64,000 nt of DNA, from assembly GCF_017916255.1 (NCBI RefSeq), contig NZ_CP072827.1, positions 4,117,501 through 4,181,500 of the forward strand. Reading direction: 5' to 3'. This document shows, one piece after another, positions 36,421-45,451 of the stretch (positions within the stretch are counted from its first letter, which is position 1; every line of letters begins with the position of its first letter). This DNA is from Streptomyces mobaraensis NBRC 13819 = DSM 40847. Its GTDB lineage: Bacteria > Actinomycetota > Actinomycetes > Streptomycetales > Streptomycetaceae. The position numbers and the translations under genes are program-made. The notes beneath the pieces are model-generated. The model saw only the letters and a list, made by a program, of their open reading frames with translations, had not been told where the DNA came from and did not search any database.

Positions 36421-37173
36421 GTGAGTTCGTACCGCCACGCCGTCGAGCGGAGCGACAGCTCCGATCTCGCCTGCGGCGTCGTGCTCCACTCCGCGCCGGG
36501 CTACCCCGCCTTCCCCGTCCGCCTGGCGACCGAGATCTTCCTGCGGGCGCAGGCCAGGCTCCCCGACGACGGCCCGGTGACGCTGTGGGACCCGTGCTGC
36601 GGCAGCGGCTACCTCCTGACGGTGCTGGGGCTGCTGCACCGCCGCGCGCTGCGGCGGGTGATCGCCTCCGACGTGGACCCCGCCCCGCTGGAACTCGCGG
36701 CCAAGAACCTCGCCCTGCTCTCCCCCGGGGGACTGGCCGCGCGCGAGGCCGAGCGGCGTGAGCAGAGCGAGCGCTTCGCCAAGCCCGCGTACCAGGAGTC
36801 CGCGGATGCCGCCCGCAGGCTGCGGGACCGCCTGGAGGCGGACGGCGGCGCGCTGCCGTACGCCGTCGGCGCCGCGGACGTCTTCGATCCGCGTTCGCTG
36901 TCCGCCGTCGTGGCCGGGGCCGCGCCCGACGTCGTCCTGACCGACCTGCCGTACGGCGAGCGGACGCACTGGGACGGCGCGGTGCCCGGGCAGCCGGTGA
37001 CCGGCATGCTGCGCTCGCTCGCGTCGGTGCTCCCCGCGCACGCGGTGATCGCCGTCACCGACCGCAGCCGGAAGATCCCGGTGGCTCCGGTGCCCGCTCT
37101 GGAGCGGCTGAAGATCGGGACGCGGTCGGCCGTGCTGGTCCGGGCGGCCGACGTGCTGGACGCCTGCCCCTGA
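36421..37173 (+). CDS. aviRa: 23S rRNA (guanine) methyltransferase, avilamycin resistance AviRa
   Basis: A 250-aa Rossmann-fold methyltransferase whose length and sequence match AviRa as I know it (SSYRHAVER start, DLACGVVLHSAPGYPAFP, LWDPCCGSGYLLT at 55-67). TDLPYGER (174-181) is the catalytic [DN]-L/P-P-Y motif of base N-methyltransferases. AviRa methylates a guanine in the avilamycin-binding region of 23S rRNA and protects the producer. GTG 36421 follows GGGAG. With AviRb at 38284 it marks the pathway as orthosomycin-type. Confidence 0.93.
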   Translation: MSSYRHAVERSDSSDLACGVVLHSAPGYPAFPVRLATEIFLRAQARLPDDGPVTLWDPCCGSGYLLTVLGLLHRRALRRVIASDVDPAPLELAAKNLALLSPGGLAAREAERREQSERFAKPAYQESADAARRLRDRLEADGGALPYAVGAADVFDPRSLSAVVAGAAPDVVLTDLPYGERTHWDGAVPGQPVTGMLRSLASVLPAHAVIAVTDRSRKIPVAPVPALERLKIGTRSAVLVRAADVLDACP

Positions 37174-37294
37174 GCGCCGGGCGGGAACGGCGTGCCGGGT
37201 CCCGAACGGTCTGAGGCGCTGGGATTTTCCCCAGTTCCTTTTCCCTAGACTCACCACGCCAGGATGGCTTCACGTGTGTTCTTGGGAGGGCGGA

Positions 37295-38326
37295 ATGGCG
37301 GGAGCCCGGGTGCTCATAGCCGGGAATTTCCATTGGCAGGCGGGGTTCAGCCAGACCGTCGCCGCCTATGTGGAAGCGGCGGGTGAGGCGGGCTGCGAGG
37401 TCCGGGTCAGCGGTCCCCTTTCGCGAATGGACGAGCAGATCCCGCGACACCTGCCGGTGGAGCCGGACGTGCGGTGGGGAACGCACCTGGTGTTCATGTT
37501 CGAGGCCCGGCAATACCTCTCCGACGAGCAGATCGAACTCGCCGGCTCCATTCCCCGCCACCGGCGCCTGATCATCGATTTCGACGGCCACTGGGGCGGT
37601 GTCGCCACCGCCGGCGACAGTTCCGTCGGCACCCACCCGGTCGAGCAGTGGCAGCGGCTCTACTCCACGCTCGGCGATCTCGTCCTCCAGCCCAAGGCGG
37701 GCCCCCTGCCGGACGGGGCGGAGTTCTTCCCGTGTTTCGGAATGCCCCGCCTGGTACGGCACCCCCTGGAACTCGGCCGCGAGCGGGACTGCGACCTCCA
37801 GTACATCGGCAGCAACTGGGGGCGGTGGGAGCCGTTCCTCGAGGTCGTGGAGGCCGCCCGGCGGGCCCGGCTGCGGCGGATCCGGGTCTGCGGACGGTGG
37901 TGGGACGGGGAGACCTGCCCCGGGTTCGAGGACATCACCTCCGCCGAGCCGGAACGGCTGGCCGGCGTCGACGTCCGGCCGCCGGTGCCGTTCGGGCACG
38001 TCGTCACGGAGATGGGCCGGTCGGTGATCACGCCGGTGCTGGTCAGCCCGCTCGTCGCCGACACCGGGCTGCTCACGGCCCGGGCCTTCGAGACCCTCGC
38101 GTCCGGCTCGCTGCCGGTGCTGCCGGCCGCGGCGGAATTCATGTCCTTCCTGTACGGCGGGGGAGCCGAACCCCTGATGCTGGGCCCGGACCCCGCCGCG
38201 ACGCTGGGCCGGCTGGCGGGCGAGTTCGAGCGGCACGCGGAACTCGTGGGACGGATCCAGGAGCAGGCGCGCGCCCGCTACAACTACCCTCGGCTGCTGG
38301 GGGAGTTGCTGGCCTTCTTCCGCTGA
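37295..38326 (+). CDS. Glycosyltransferase, GT-B (CgeB-like)
   Basis: A 343-aa protein. AGNFHWQAGFSQTVAAYVEAAGEAGCEV opens the N-terminal domain. DLQYIGSNWGRWEPFLEVVEAARRA and TGLLTARAFETLASGSLPVLP in the C-terminal half match CgeB/spore-protein-like glycosyltransferases. ATG 37295 has GGGAGGG upstream. It lies between the two rRNA methyltransferase genes, and its 3' end overlaps aviRb tail to tail by 43 bp. Probably the fifth sugar transferase of the pathway. Donor unknown. Confidence 0.75.
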   Translation: MAGARVLIAGNFHWQAGFSQTVAAYVEAAGEAGCEVRVSGPLSRMDEQIPRHLPVEPDVRWGTHLVFMFEARQYLSDEQIELAGSIPRHRRLIIDFDGHWGGVATAGDSSVGTHPVEQWQRLYSTLGDLVLQPKAGPLPDGAEFFPCFGMPRLVRHPLELGRERDCDLQYIGSNWGRWEPFLEVVEAARRARLRRIRVCGRWWDGETCPGFEDITSAEPERLAGVDVRPPVPFGHVVTEMGRSVITPVLVSPLVADTGLLTARAFETLASGSLPVLPAAAEFMSFLYGGGAEPLMLGPDPAATLGRLAGEFERHAELVGRIQEQARARYNYPRLLGELLAFFR

Positions 38327-39141
38327 CCGATCCGCTGCCGGACGGTCTCGTAGAGGACCGCGGTCGCGGCGTTCGCGGCGTTCAGCGAGCTCGCGGAGCC
38401 GGTCATCGGGATGCTGACCGTGTGGTCGCACAGCCCGCGCCAGGTGTTGCTGAGCCCGGCCGTCTCGTTGCCGACCAGCAGCAGGGTCGGCTGGGTGAAG
38501 TCGAAGTCGAAGACGTCGCACTCGCCGTCCTCGTCCGTGCCGACCAGCACGATCGGCGTCCCGCCGGCCCGGCGGGCCTCCACCCACTCCATCACCTCGG
38601 CCGGCGACGGCACCCGGACGGCGGGCAGGGAGAACAGCGAGCCGGTGCTCGACCGGACCGACTTGGGGTCGTAGACGTCGGCGGCGTGCCCGGCCACGAT
38701 CAGGCCGTGGGCGCCCAGGGCGTCGGCCGAGCGGATGATGCTGCCGATGTTCCCCGGGCTGGTCGGCCGGTCGAAGAGCACGCCCAGGAAGTCCTCCCGG
38801 ACCGGGATCCGGCCCAGGTCGTCGGCGGGCATCTCCACGACGGCGATGACCTCGGGCGGGGCCTCGCTCTTCTCGCCCAGCTCCATCATCAGGTCCGAGG
38901 CCATCGCGACCTGCTCGGTCCGCACCGTGCGGAGGAGTTCCTTCGCCCACTTCGAGAGCTGCCGCTGCCCGTCGAAGAGGAGCGTGTGCACGGGCCAGCC
39001 CTGCTCCACCGCGAGCGAGATCGGGCGGACGCCCGTCACCAGGAACTCACCGGCACGCGTCCGCTTGTTGCGGTTGCCGAGCAGCGCCTGCCACTGCTGG
39101 AAGCGAGCGTTGCGTGAGGTGATCCGCCGAGCCGCCGGCAT
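38284..39141 (-). CDS. aviRb: 23S rRNA 2'-O-ribose methyltransferase, avilamycin resistance AviRb (SpoU family)
   Basis: A 285-aa SpoU-type methyltransferase. SpoU motif 1 is NIGSIIRSADALG (131-143), motif 2 is VGNETAGLSNTW (223-234) and motif 3 is IPMTGSASSLNAANAA (245-260). The N-terminal SRNARFQQWQALLGNRNKR region is the RNA-binding part. AviRb 2'-O-methylates a 23S rRNA uridine near the avilamycin site. ATG 39141 follows GGGAG; GTG 39147 is an alternative. It is convergent with and overlaps the CgeB-like glycosyltransferase. It is the last cluster gene before the tRNA. Confidence 0.92.
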   Translation of the reverse strand: MPAARRITSRNARFQQWQALLGNRNKRTRAGEFLVTGVRPISLAVEQGWPVHTLLFDGQRQLSKWAKELLRTVRTEQVAMASDLMMELGEKSEAPPEVIAVVEMPADDLGRIPVREDFLGVLFDRPTSPGNIGSIIRSADALGAHGLIVAGHAADVYDPKSVRSSTGSLFSLPAVRVPSPAEVMEWVEARRAGGTPIVLVGTDEDGECDVFDFDFTQPTLLLVGNETAGLSNTWRGLCDHTVSIPMTGSASSLNAANAATAVLYETVRQRIGQRKKASNSPSSRG

Positions 39142-39235
39142 CCGCACTCCCTGTGATCTTGCCGTTTTCGCGCGAGCTTATAGCCCGGCCGCCCACCGGC
39201 CGAGCCCGGCCCACGCCGCGCCGGGCGCTACAGAA

Positions 39236-39266
39236 AATCCCAGGCCAGAGACTCTGGCCTGGGATT
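39236..39266 (-). terminator. Intrinsic terminator of the tRNA-Thr gene
   Basis: A perfect 15-bp stem, 39236-39250 with 39252-39266, followed on the minus strand by TTTTC. It is just downstream of the tRNA 3' end. Confidence 0.85.
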
Positions 39267-39269
39267 CTT

Positions 39270-39346
39270 TGGAGCCGCCTGCGGGATTTGAACCCGCGAC
39301 CTACGCATTACGAGTGCGTTGCTCTGGCCAACTGAGCTAAGGCGGC
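39270..39346 (-). tRNA. tRNA-Thr (anticodon CGT)
   Basis: A 77-nt cloverleaf including an encoded CCA. The acceptor stem is GCCGCC(T)/(A)GGCGGC, the D arm contains AGCTCAGTTGG and the T arm contains GGTTCAAATCC. The anticodon loop CTCGTAA lies on an ACGCA/TGCGT stem, so it reads ACG codons. It marks the right boundary of the antibiotic cluster. No copy of its 3' end is seen elsewhere in the window. Confidence 0.95.
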
Positions 39347-39481
39347 AAGCTGCCGGGCCGAAGACTGGCATCAGCAGCGGAACTCAGTCTACACAGGTCC
39401 GGAGGGTGCTCCGTACCAGGTGGTCCTATGGGCCGATGAGCGGGCCGGGGCGGGCCGGTCGCGGGGCGGGGGCGGACGGGG

Positions 39482-41104
39482 TCAGGAGCAGCGGAGGCCG
39501 GAGCGTGGGGCGGTGCCGTTGAGGAGGTACGAGTTGATCGCGGAGTCCACGCAGGCGCTGCCGCGGGTGTACGCGGTGTGGCCGTCGCCCTCGTAGGTGA
39601 GGAGGCGGCCGGAGGAGAGCTGGGAGGCGAGGGAGCGGGCCCAGGGGTAGGGGGTCGCGGGGTCGCGGGTGGTGCCGACGACGAGGATGGGGGCGGCGCC
39701 GCGGGCCGTGATGCGGTGCGGGTGGCCGGTGGGGTGCGTGGGCCAGTAGGCGCAGCTCAGGGAGGCCCAGGCGAGGGCTTCGCCGAGCACCGGGGAGGCT
39801 TTGCGGAACGCCGGGAGGGCGTGGCGGACGTCGTCCGGGCCGTGGAAGGCGGACGGCGCGTCCAGGCAGTTCACGGCGGCGTTGGCGGCCATGAGGTTGG
39901 AGTACGAGCCGTTCGCGTTCCGCTCGTAGTAGGCGTCGGAGAGGGCGAGGAGCACGGAGCCGTCGCCGGCGGCGGCCAGGGCCAGGGCCTTGCGGAGGAC
40001 GGGCCAGCCGGCCTCGTCGTACATGGCCGCGATCACCCCCGTCGTCGCCAGCCCCTCGGTCAGCCGGCGGGACTGGCCGGTGGGGAGCGGACGGGCGTCG
40101 ACCCGCTCCAGGAACGACCGCAGGCGGTTCCCGGCGTCCGTCGGCCCGGAGGTGCCCAGCGGGCAGTCCGCGTGCCGCGCGCAGTCGCGGGCGAAGGCGG
40201 TGAACGCGGTCTGGAAGCCGGCCGTCTGCTCGCGGTTGACGCGCTCCGCGTCGAGCGACGGGTCCAGCGCGCCGTCCAGTACCAGCCGGCCGACGCGGGA
40301 GGGGAAGAGCTCCGCGTAGGTGGCGCCGAGGAAGGTGCCGTACGAGGCGCCGACGTAGTGCAGCCTGTCGTCGCCGAGCAGGGCCCGCAGGACGTCCATG
40401 TCCCGGGCCGCCTCGACGGTGGAGACGTGCCGCAGCATCCTGCCGGAGCGGGAGGCGCAGCCGTTGGCGAACTTCTTCAGGTTGGCCACGAAACGGCGGG
40501 TCTCCGTGGCGTTCCTGGGGGTGGGGTCGGACTGGGCGTAGGCGTCCATCTCGCCGTCCGACAGACAGGTGACGGGGGCGCTGCGGCCCACTCCGCGCGG
40601 GTCCACGGCGACGAGGTCGTAGCGGGCGCGGACGGACGACGGGTACTTGGCGGCGGCGTGCCCTTGGAGGTAGCCGATCGCGGACCCGCCCGGCCCGCCT
40701 GGGTTGACCAGCAGCGATCCCAGGCGTTTGCCGGGCCCGGCGGCCTTTTTGCGGGAGACGGCGAGGGTGATGTCCCCGCCGCGGGGGAGGTGGTAGTCCA
40801 GCGGGACCTTCATGCCCGCGCACTCGAACGCGGCGCTCTTCCCGCCGCCGCAGGAGCGCCAGCGGAGCTTCTGGGCGTAGTACGGGCGCAGGGGGTCCGC
40901 GAGGGCGGCGAGGTCGGTGTCGGCGGTGGCGGGTGCGGCCTCGGTGGCCCCGATGGCGGCTGCCGGGGCGGACGCGCCCGGTTCGTCGCGGTCTCTCGGC
41001 GCGGCGGCGGCCGGGCCGGGCCCGCCGGCGGCCAGTGCGGAGAGCAGGAGGGCCGCGGTGGCGGCCAGGGTGCCGGAGGTACGGAGCATGCGGCTGGTGT
41101 CCAT
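39482..41104 (-). CDS. Secreted tripeptidyl aminopeptidase (S33 alpha/beta hydrolase)
   Basis: A 540-aa exported peptidase of the Streptomyces Tap/SlpD group. The signal peptide has a basic start, a hydrophobic core (TLAATAALLLSALAAG) and an AAAAP cleavage region near residue 35. The nucleophile elbow is GASYGT. LLVNPGGPGGSA forms the oxyanion side, VDPRGVGRSAPV follows, and the C-terminal lid ends with GDGHTAYTRGSACVD, which carries the catalytic His. ATG 41104 follows AGAGGGAC. Such enzymes clip tripeptides from extracellular proteins. It is unrelated to the antibiotic cluster. Confidence 0.88.
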   Translation of the reverse strand: MDTSRMLRTSGTLAATAALLLSALAAGGPGPAAAAPRDRDEPGASAPAAAIGATEAAPATADTDLAALADPLRPYYAQKLRWRSCGGGKSAAFECAGMKVPLDYHLPRGGDITLAVSRKKAAGPGKRLGSLLVNPGGPGGSAIGYLQGHAAAKYPSSVRARYDLVAVDPRGVGRSAPVTCLSDGEMDAYAQSDPTPRNATETRRFVANLKKFANGCASRSGRMLRHVSTVEAARDMDVLRALLGDDRLHYVGASYGTFLGATYAELFPSRVGRLVLDGALDPSLDAERVNREQTAGFQTAFTAFARDCARHADCPLGTSGPTDAGNRLRSFLERVDARPLPTGQSRRLTEGLATTGVIAAMYDEAGWPVLRKALALAAAGDGSVLLALSDAYYERNANGSYSNLMAANAAVNCLDAPSAFHGPDDVRHALPAFRKASPVLGEALAWASLSCAYWPTHPTGHPHRITARGAAPILVVGTTRDPATPYPWARSLASQLSSGRLLTYEGDGHTAYTRGSACVDSAINSYLLNGTAPRSGLRCS

Positions 41105-41827
41105 CGGCAGGTCCCTCTGTGTGGCAGACAGGTGGGCGTGCGGCGTACGGCGTGCGGCGACCACCGGGGATGCGGTGGTTCTGGCCGCTTACAGGCGGAT
41201 TCGCGTGGTTGCGCGAGCCGTACCGGGCCGGGCACGGGTGTACGGAGCGTATCCGGACGCATACCGGAAAGGGGTCGTATGAACGGTCAGGTCGGCTCGT
41301 ACGAGTGAGGATTCACTCGGGTTGTGGTGCCCGCGGGCCTCCTGTGCTGGGCCGGTCGGCGGGGGCGGGCGGAGGAGGGGTGCCGATTTCGCGAACCTCT
41401 TGACTCCGGGCGTATAGGGAGCAAACTGGTCATACACCAGCCAACGGTGAGAGCCGCACCGTCGATGGAGACGTCCATCGGCCCGAGTGACCCCCATCTC
41501 GTCGACTGGCCAGGCCCCCGGGAGGGTTCCTGCCGGGATCGGTGCAGCGGGCGACGGCCCGGGTACGCGGTCCGGCGTGGAGCACCGGGGGCTGTCGTCT
41601 GCCCCGGGGCAAGGGGAATCTTTTCTTCCGTCGGAGAGGCTGTCCACCCGCCCTCTCGGCACTCTCAAGTGGCCTCCGCTTACCGTTCGTTGGCGGCGTG
41701 CGCGGGCAGGGTGCCGCCCCCCGTCGGAGCCCTGGCCGCGGCTCCGCATAATGGCGCGGTCGGTGACAGCGGGACCCGGACGGCACCTTGCCGCCGGGCG
41801 GGGCGCCGACGCGATATCGGGGGGAAC
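41105..41827. other. Intergenic region without a recognised gene
   Basis: A 723-bp gap between a minus-strand peptidase and a plus-strand ABC transporter, so it holds both promoters. Open frames on both strands have no recognisable domains and start without convincing ribosome binding sites. CTTGACTCC near 41400 could be a -35 element, but no matching -10 is evident. Confidence 0.4.
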
Positions 41828-42700
41828 ATGTCACGCGATCACGTCATCGCGCCGCACCGCCATGCCGCCGGACCGGAGGGCGGGTACGGCGTGCCCGGTC
41901 CCGAGGGCCGCCTCACCGCGGCCATCGCGCTGGAAGGCGTCGGCAAGTCCTACAACACCACCGGCGCCTCACCCGCCGTCCGCGCCCTCGACGACGTCTC
42001 CGTGACGTTCGGGCGGGCCACGTTCACCGCCGTCATGGGCCCGTCCGGTTCCGGCAAGAGCACGCTGCTTCAGTGCGCCGCCGGATTGGACCGGCCGGAC
42101 GCCGGCCGGGTCCGGGTGGACGGCACCGAGCTGGGGCCGCTCTCCGAAAAGGAGCTGACAGAGTTCCGGCGCGAACGGATCGGTTTCGTCTTCCAGGCGT
42201 TCAACCTCCTCGGCTCCCTCACCGCCGCCCAGAACGTCGGCCTCCCGCTCCGGCTCGCCGGCCGCCGCCCCGACCGGCGGGCGGTGCGCGAGGCCCTGGC
42301 ACAGGTCGGGCTGGCGGGGCGGGAGGAGCACCTGCCCTCCCAGATGTCGGGCGGACAGCAGCAGCGCGTCGCCATCGCCCGCGCCCTGATCGCCAAGCCG
42401 CAGGTCGTGTTCGCGGACGAGCCCACGGGCGCCCTCGACAGCGGCAGCGGCCGGACCGTCCTCGAACAGCTCCGCACCCTCGTCGACGTCCAGGGCCGTA
42501 CGGTCGTCATGGTGACCCACGACCCGGGGGCCGCCTCCTGGGCGGACCGGGTCCTCTTCCTCGCCGACGGGCGCATCCGCGACGAACTCCACGGCGCCGG
42601 CGCGCAGCGGATCGCGGAACGCATGGCCGCTCTCGAACCGGCGCGCGCCCACGGCACGCCCGAGCGGCCCGCCGCCGACGGCACGGGGAGCCCCCGTTGA
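41828..42700 (+). CDS. ABC transporter ATP-binding protein (MacB/LolD type)
   Basis: A 290-aa ATPase with Walker A GPSGSGKST, Q-loop FQAFNLLGSLTAAQNV, signature MSGGQQQRVAIARAL and Walker B VVFADEPTGALD. GALD is typical of the MacB/LolD class. ATG 41828 follows GGGGGGA. About 40 extra residues precede the nucleotide-binding domain. The TGA overlaps the TTG start of the permease. The pair would export or mobilise a substrate at the membrane, possibly a peptide or drug. Confidence 0.88.
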   Translation: MSRDHVIAPHRHAAGPEGGYGVPGPEGRLTAAIALEGVGKSYNTTGASPAVRALDDVSVTFGRATFTAVMGPSGSGKSTLLQCAAGLDRPDAGRVRVDGTELGPLSEKELTEFRRERIGFVFQAFNLLGSLTAAQNVGLPLRLAGRRPDRRAVREALAQVGLAGREEHLPSQMSGGQQQRVAIARALIAKPQVVFADEPTGALDSGSGRTVLEQLRTLVDVQGRTVVMVTHDPGAASWADRVLFLADGRIRDELHGAGAQRIAERMAALEPARAHGTPERPAADGTGSPR

Positions 42701-44865
42701 GCGGCGGCAACGGCTTCCGCCGTACGGACGCGCCCCACGACACGGCCGGTGCGCCGCGCGGGCTGCCCTTCGCCCTGCTGCTGCCCGTCGCCGCCGCCTC
42801 GCTGCGCAAGCGGTGGACCGCCTTCGCCGGCTCGTTCGCCGCGCTCGCCCTCGGCGTCGCCCTGATCGGCGCCACCGGCCTGCTCACCGAGGCCGCCGCG
42901 GACATCGAGAGCCCCGACCCGGCCGCCCCTTCGCTGAAGAAGCTGCTCACCTTCACGGCGGGCGTCTCCGGCTTCGTCTCGGTCTTCGTCGTCGCCTCCA
43001 CGTTCGCGTTCGCGGTGGCCGCCCGCCGTCGCGAGACCGCTCTGCTGCGGGCCGTCGGGGCCACGCCCCGGCAGGTCGGCGGGCTGGTGCTGGGCGAGGC
43101 GCTGCTGGTCGCGCTGGTGGCGTCCGGCTGCGGCGCCCTGCTGGCGCCGGTCCTCGCACCGCTCCTCGCCGACTGGCTCGTCCGGCGCGGCGTCGCCCCC
43201 GGCGGCTTCTCCGCGCCCACGACGCCCGGACCCCTGCTGACCGCGGTGGCCGTCGAGGTCGTCGTCGCCCTGCTGGGCGCCTGGGCCGCGGCCCGGCGCG
43301 CGGGGCGCGTGCGCCCCACCGAGGCGCTCGGCCAGGCGGCCGTGGACCGGGGGCGCACGACCGTCGGCCGGATGCTGTGGGCCGTCCTCGCCCTCGCGGT
43401 CGCGGTCACCGTCCCGCTGCTGCTGGCCGCGATGCCCGAACCGCTGCGCCGCGACCCCCAGTTGCGCGATCCGCGCAACCTTCCCGACTGGGCCCTGGTC
43501 TGCGACCTGCTGGCCATCACCACGGTGGCCCTGCTGGCCCCGCTGCTGGTCCCGCCGCTCGTGCGGCTCCTCACCCTGCCGGTGCGGCTGTCCGCCGGCG
43601 CGGTCGGCCTGCTCGCGCGGCAGAACGCGCTCACGGCCGTCCGCCGGACCGTCTCCACGGCCACGCCCGTCTTCCTCGTCGTCGCCCTCGCCGGCAGCGT
43701 CGTGGGCTCCACCGCCGCGTTCGCCGAGGCGCGCGACGAGCAGACGCGGGCGGCGCTGCGGGCCGAGTACGTCCTGGAGGCGGACGGGCCGAACGGCATC
43801 CCGCCCGAGTTCCCCGTCCCGGCGACCGAGGACGACCGCGACGAGGACGCGGACGCGACCGGAGGGGTCGCGGGGAAGGGCGGGAGCGGCCGGGCGGACG
43901 GCGGCCGGCTGGGCGCGTTCGGCCGGATGGGCGGCCACGACCGGATGGGCCTGTACGTCAGCGCCGTGGCCGACACCCCGCTGACCGGGCTCGACGGGGG
44001 TACCGGGGACGCGGCGGCGGGCGCGGCGGTCACCACCGCCACGGTGGTCGACGGCGACATCACCCGGGCCTGGGAGCTGCCGGCCGAGGCCGGCTCGCTC
44101 GCCGACCTCAGGGGGCCCGGGACGGTCGCGGTCTCCGCCGGGCTCGCCAAGAGCCGGCACTGGCGGCTCGGCGACCGCCTGACCGCCGGTCTCGCCGACG
44201 GCACGAAGGCCACCCTGCGGGTGGTCGCCGTCGTCCGTACGCCGCTGAGCCTGTCCGAAGTCCTCGTCCCCTACGCGGCGGTGGCGGACCACGACCGGTC
44301 CCTGCGTGCCAATACGGCCTACGTGGCCACCGATGCGCGGGCGTCCGTCTCGTTCGCCTTCGAGGCGGGCTCCGGCGGGAAAGGCGCCGGTGGTGTGCGG
44401 GTGACGCCCGCCGAGGAGTGGACGGGCGGCAACGACAGCCCGCAGAACCGCTACTTGTGGATCGCCCTGGCCGCCATCCTCGGGCCGGCCGTGCTCTATG
44501 CCCTCATCGCCGTCGTCAACACGATGGTCATGTCCACCGCCGACCGCCTCCGCGACTTCGCGACCCTGCGGCTCACCGGCGGCAGCGACCGCCAGGTCCT
44601 CGGGATGGTGGCCGGGGAAGCGGTCCTCACGACGGCGACGGCGGCGGCTCTCGGGCTGCTGGTCACGCTGGTCACCCAGGCGACGACGGCGTGGCTCTAC
44701 AACCGGTGGATCGACGGCGCGGCCGTCCCCGCCCTCCGCCTCCCCTGGACGGTGACCTGCGCCGCCGCCGGTACGTGCCTCGCCCTCGCCCTGCTGGCCT
44801 CGCTCGTCCCGGCCCGGCTCGCCCTGCGCGGGCGGGCGTTGGACGCGGCCGGCGGGCGGGAGTGA
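42697..44865 (+). CDS. FtsX-like ABC transporter permease
   Basis: A 722-aa membrane protein with two FtsX-type domains. The N-terminal block has helices around 35-60, 95-120 and 135-165 plus the RRRETALLRAVGATPRQV signature. A further set of helices lies mid-protein, and the C-terminal block has TADRLRDFATLRLTGGSDRQVL before the last three helices. A Gly/Asp-rich linker (about 375-425) sits in the extracytoplasmic region. TTG 42697 is chosen because it overlaps the ATPase stop (TTGA) and follows GGGGAG at 5 nt. No ATG is near. Confidence 0.85.
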   Translation: MSGGNGFRRTDAPHDTAGAPRGLPFALLLPVAAASLRKRWTAFAGSFAALALGVALIGATGLLTEAAADIESPDPAAPSLKKLLTFTAGVSGFVSVFVVASTFAFAVAARRRETALLRAVGATPRQVGGLVLGEALLVALVASGCGALLAPVLAPLLADWLVRRGVAPGGFSAPTTPGPLLTAVAVEVVVALLGAWAAARRAGRVRPTEALGQAAVDRGRTTVGRMLWAVLALAVAVTVPLLLAAMPEPLRRDPQLRDPRNLPDWALVCDLLAITTVALLAPLLVPPLVRLLTLPVRLSAGAVGLLARQNALTAVRRTVSTATPVFLVVALAGSVVGSTAAFAEARDEQTRAALRAEYVLEADGPNGIPPEFPVPATEDDRDEDADATGGVAGKGGSGRADGGRLGAFGRMGGHDRMGLYVSAVADTPLTGLDGGTGDAAAGAAVTTATVVDGDITRAWELPAEAGSLADLRGPGTVAVSAGLAKSRHWRLGDRLTAGLADGTKATLRVVAVVRTPLSLSEVLVPYAAVADHDRSLRANTAYVATDARASVSFAFEAGSGGKGAGGVRVTPAEEWTGGNDSPQNRYLWIALAAILGPAVLYALIAVVNTMVMSTADRLRDFATLRLTGGSDRQVLGMVAGEAVLTTATAAALGLLVTLVTQATTAWLYNRWIDGAAVPALRLPWTVTCAAAGTCLALALLASLVPARLALRGRALDAAGGRE

Positions 44866-45075
44866 CGCCTCCGGGATGATGCCGGTACCGCACTCGAAAC
44901 CGCACGTCGGGAGGAAATGGCCGCAGGTGTCCCCGGGCGTGGCCGTGGGCCATGGGGCGGATGGGGGCGCGGGGACCGGCGCACCGGCGCACGGTCGGAA
45001 TGCCGGCCACCGGCCCCGGGCAGACCGGCGGGACGGCGCCCGAAAGCTCCGGCAGCGCCGCGAGAGGAGCTCACC

Positions 45076-45330
45076 ATGCAGCGCGTCCCCCACGTCCTCC
45101 GTGCCCTCGGCGGCCCGCGCGGCATCCGCGTCCGCCGTGTGCTGACGACGGCCGCCGCCACCGCTCTGCTCGGCCTGAGCGGCGTCGCCCTCGCGGCTCC
45201 GGCCCAGGCCGAGGCCGACGTGCACCTCTTGGGCGGTGTCGCCGACGCGGTCATGAACGGAACCCTCACCGCGCAGGTGCTGCGGACCGACGTCCTGCAT
45301 GTGATCAACCCGTTGCAGGGCATCATCTGA
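45076..45330 (+). CDS. Small secreted protein, unknown function
   Basis: An 84-aa protein with a clear signal peptide: a basic N-terminus (RVRRVL), hydrophobic TTAAATALLGLSGVALA, and cleavage expected at APAQAEA. The mature part is only about 40 residues (DVHLLGGVADAVMNGTL...). GAGAGGAG precedes ATG 45076. I do not recognise the family. It lies between the ABC permease and another secreted protein. Confidence 0.65.
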   Translation: MQRVPHVLRALGGPRGIRVRRVLTTAAATALLGLSGVALAAPAQAEADVHLLGGVADAVMNGTLTAQVLRTDVLHVINPLQGII

Positions 45331-45451
45331 TGCGGCCGGGCCGGCCGGCGACGCCGGCCGGATTCCCCTCCCTCCCGTTGCCGGGCGCTCCCTCCTTCGC
45401 GATGATCACGTTTCGCAGCGATTCGATCACGCAGAGGACTGGAGATCGGAC

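Noticed and set aside
22627..37248. TTTTCCCTAG 10-mer at 22627 and 37239 as a shared cluster promoter motif
   Set aside because: Only two copies, and they face in different directions relative to the genes they would serve.
42070..45300. 1076-codon open frame on the minus strand
   Set aside because: Shadow of the ABC ATPase and FtsX permease genes; Arg/Gly/Gln-rich translation without motifs.
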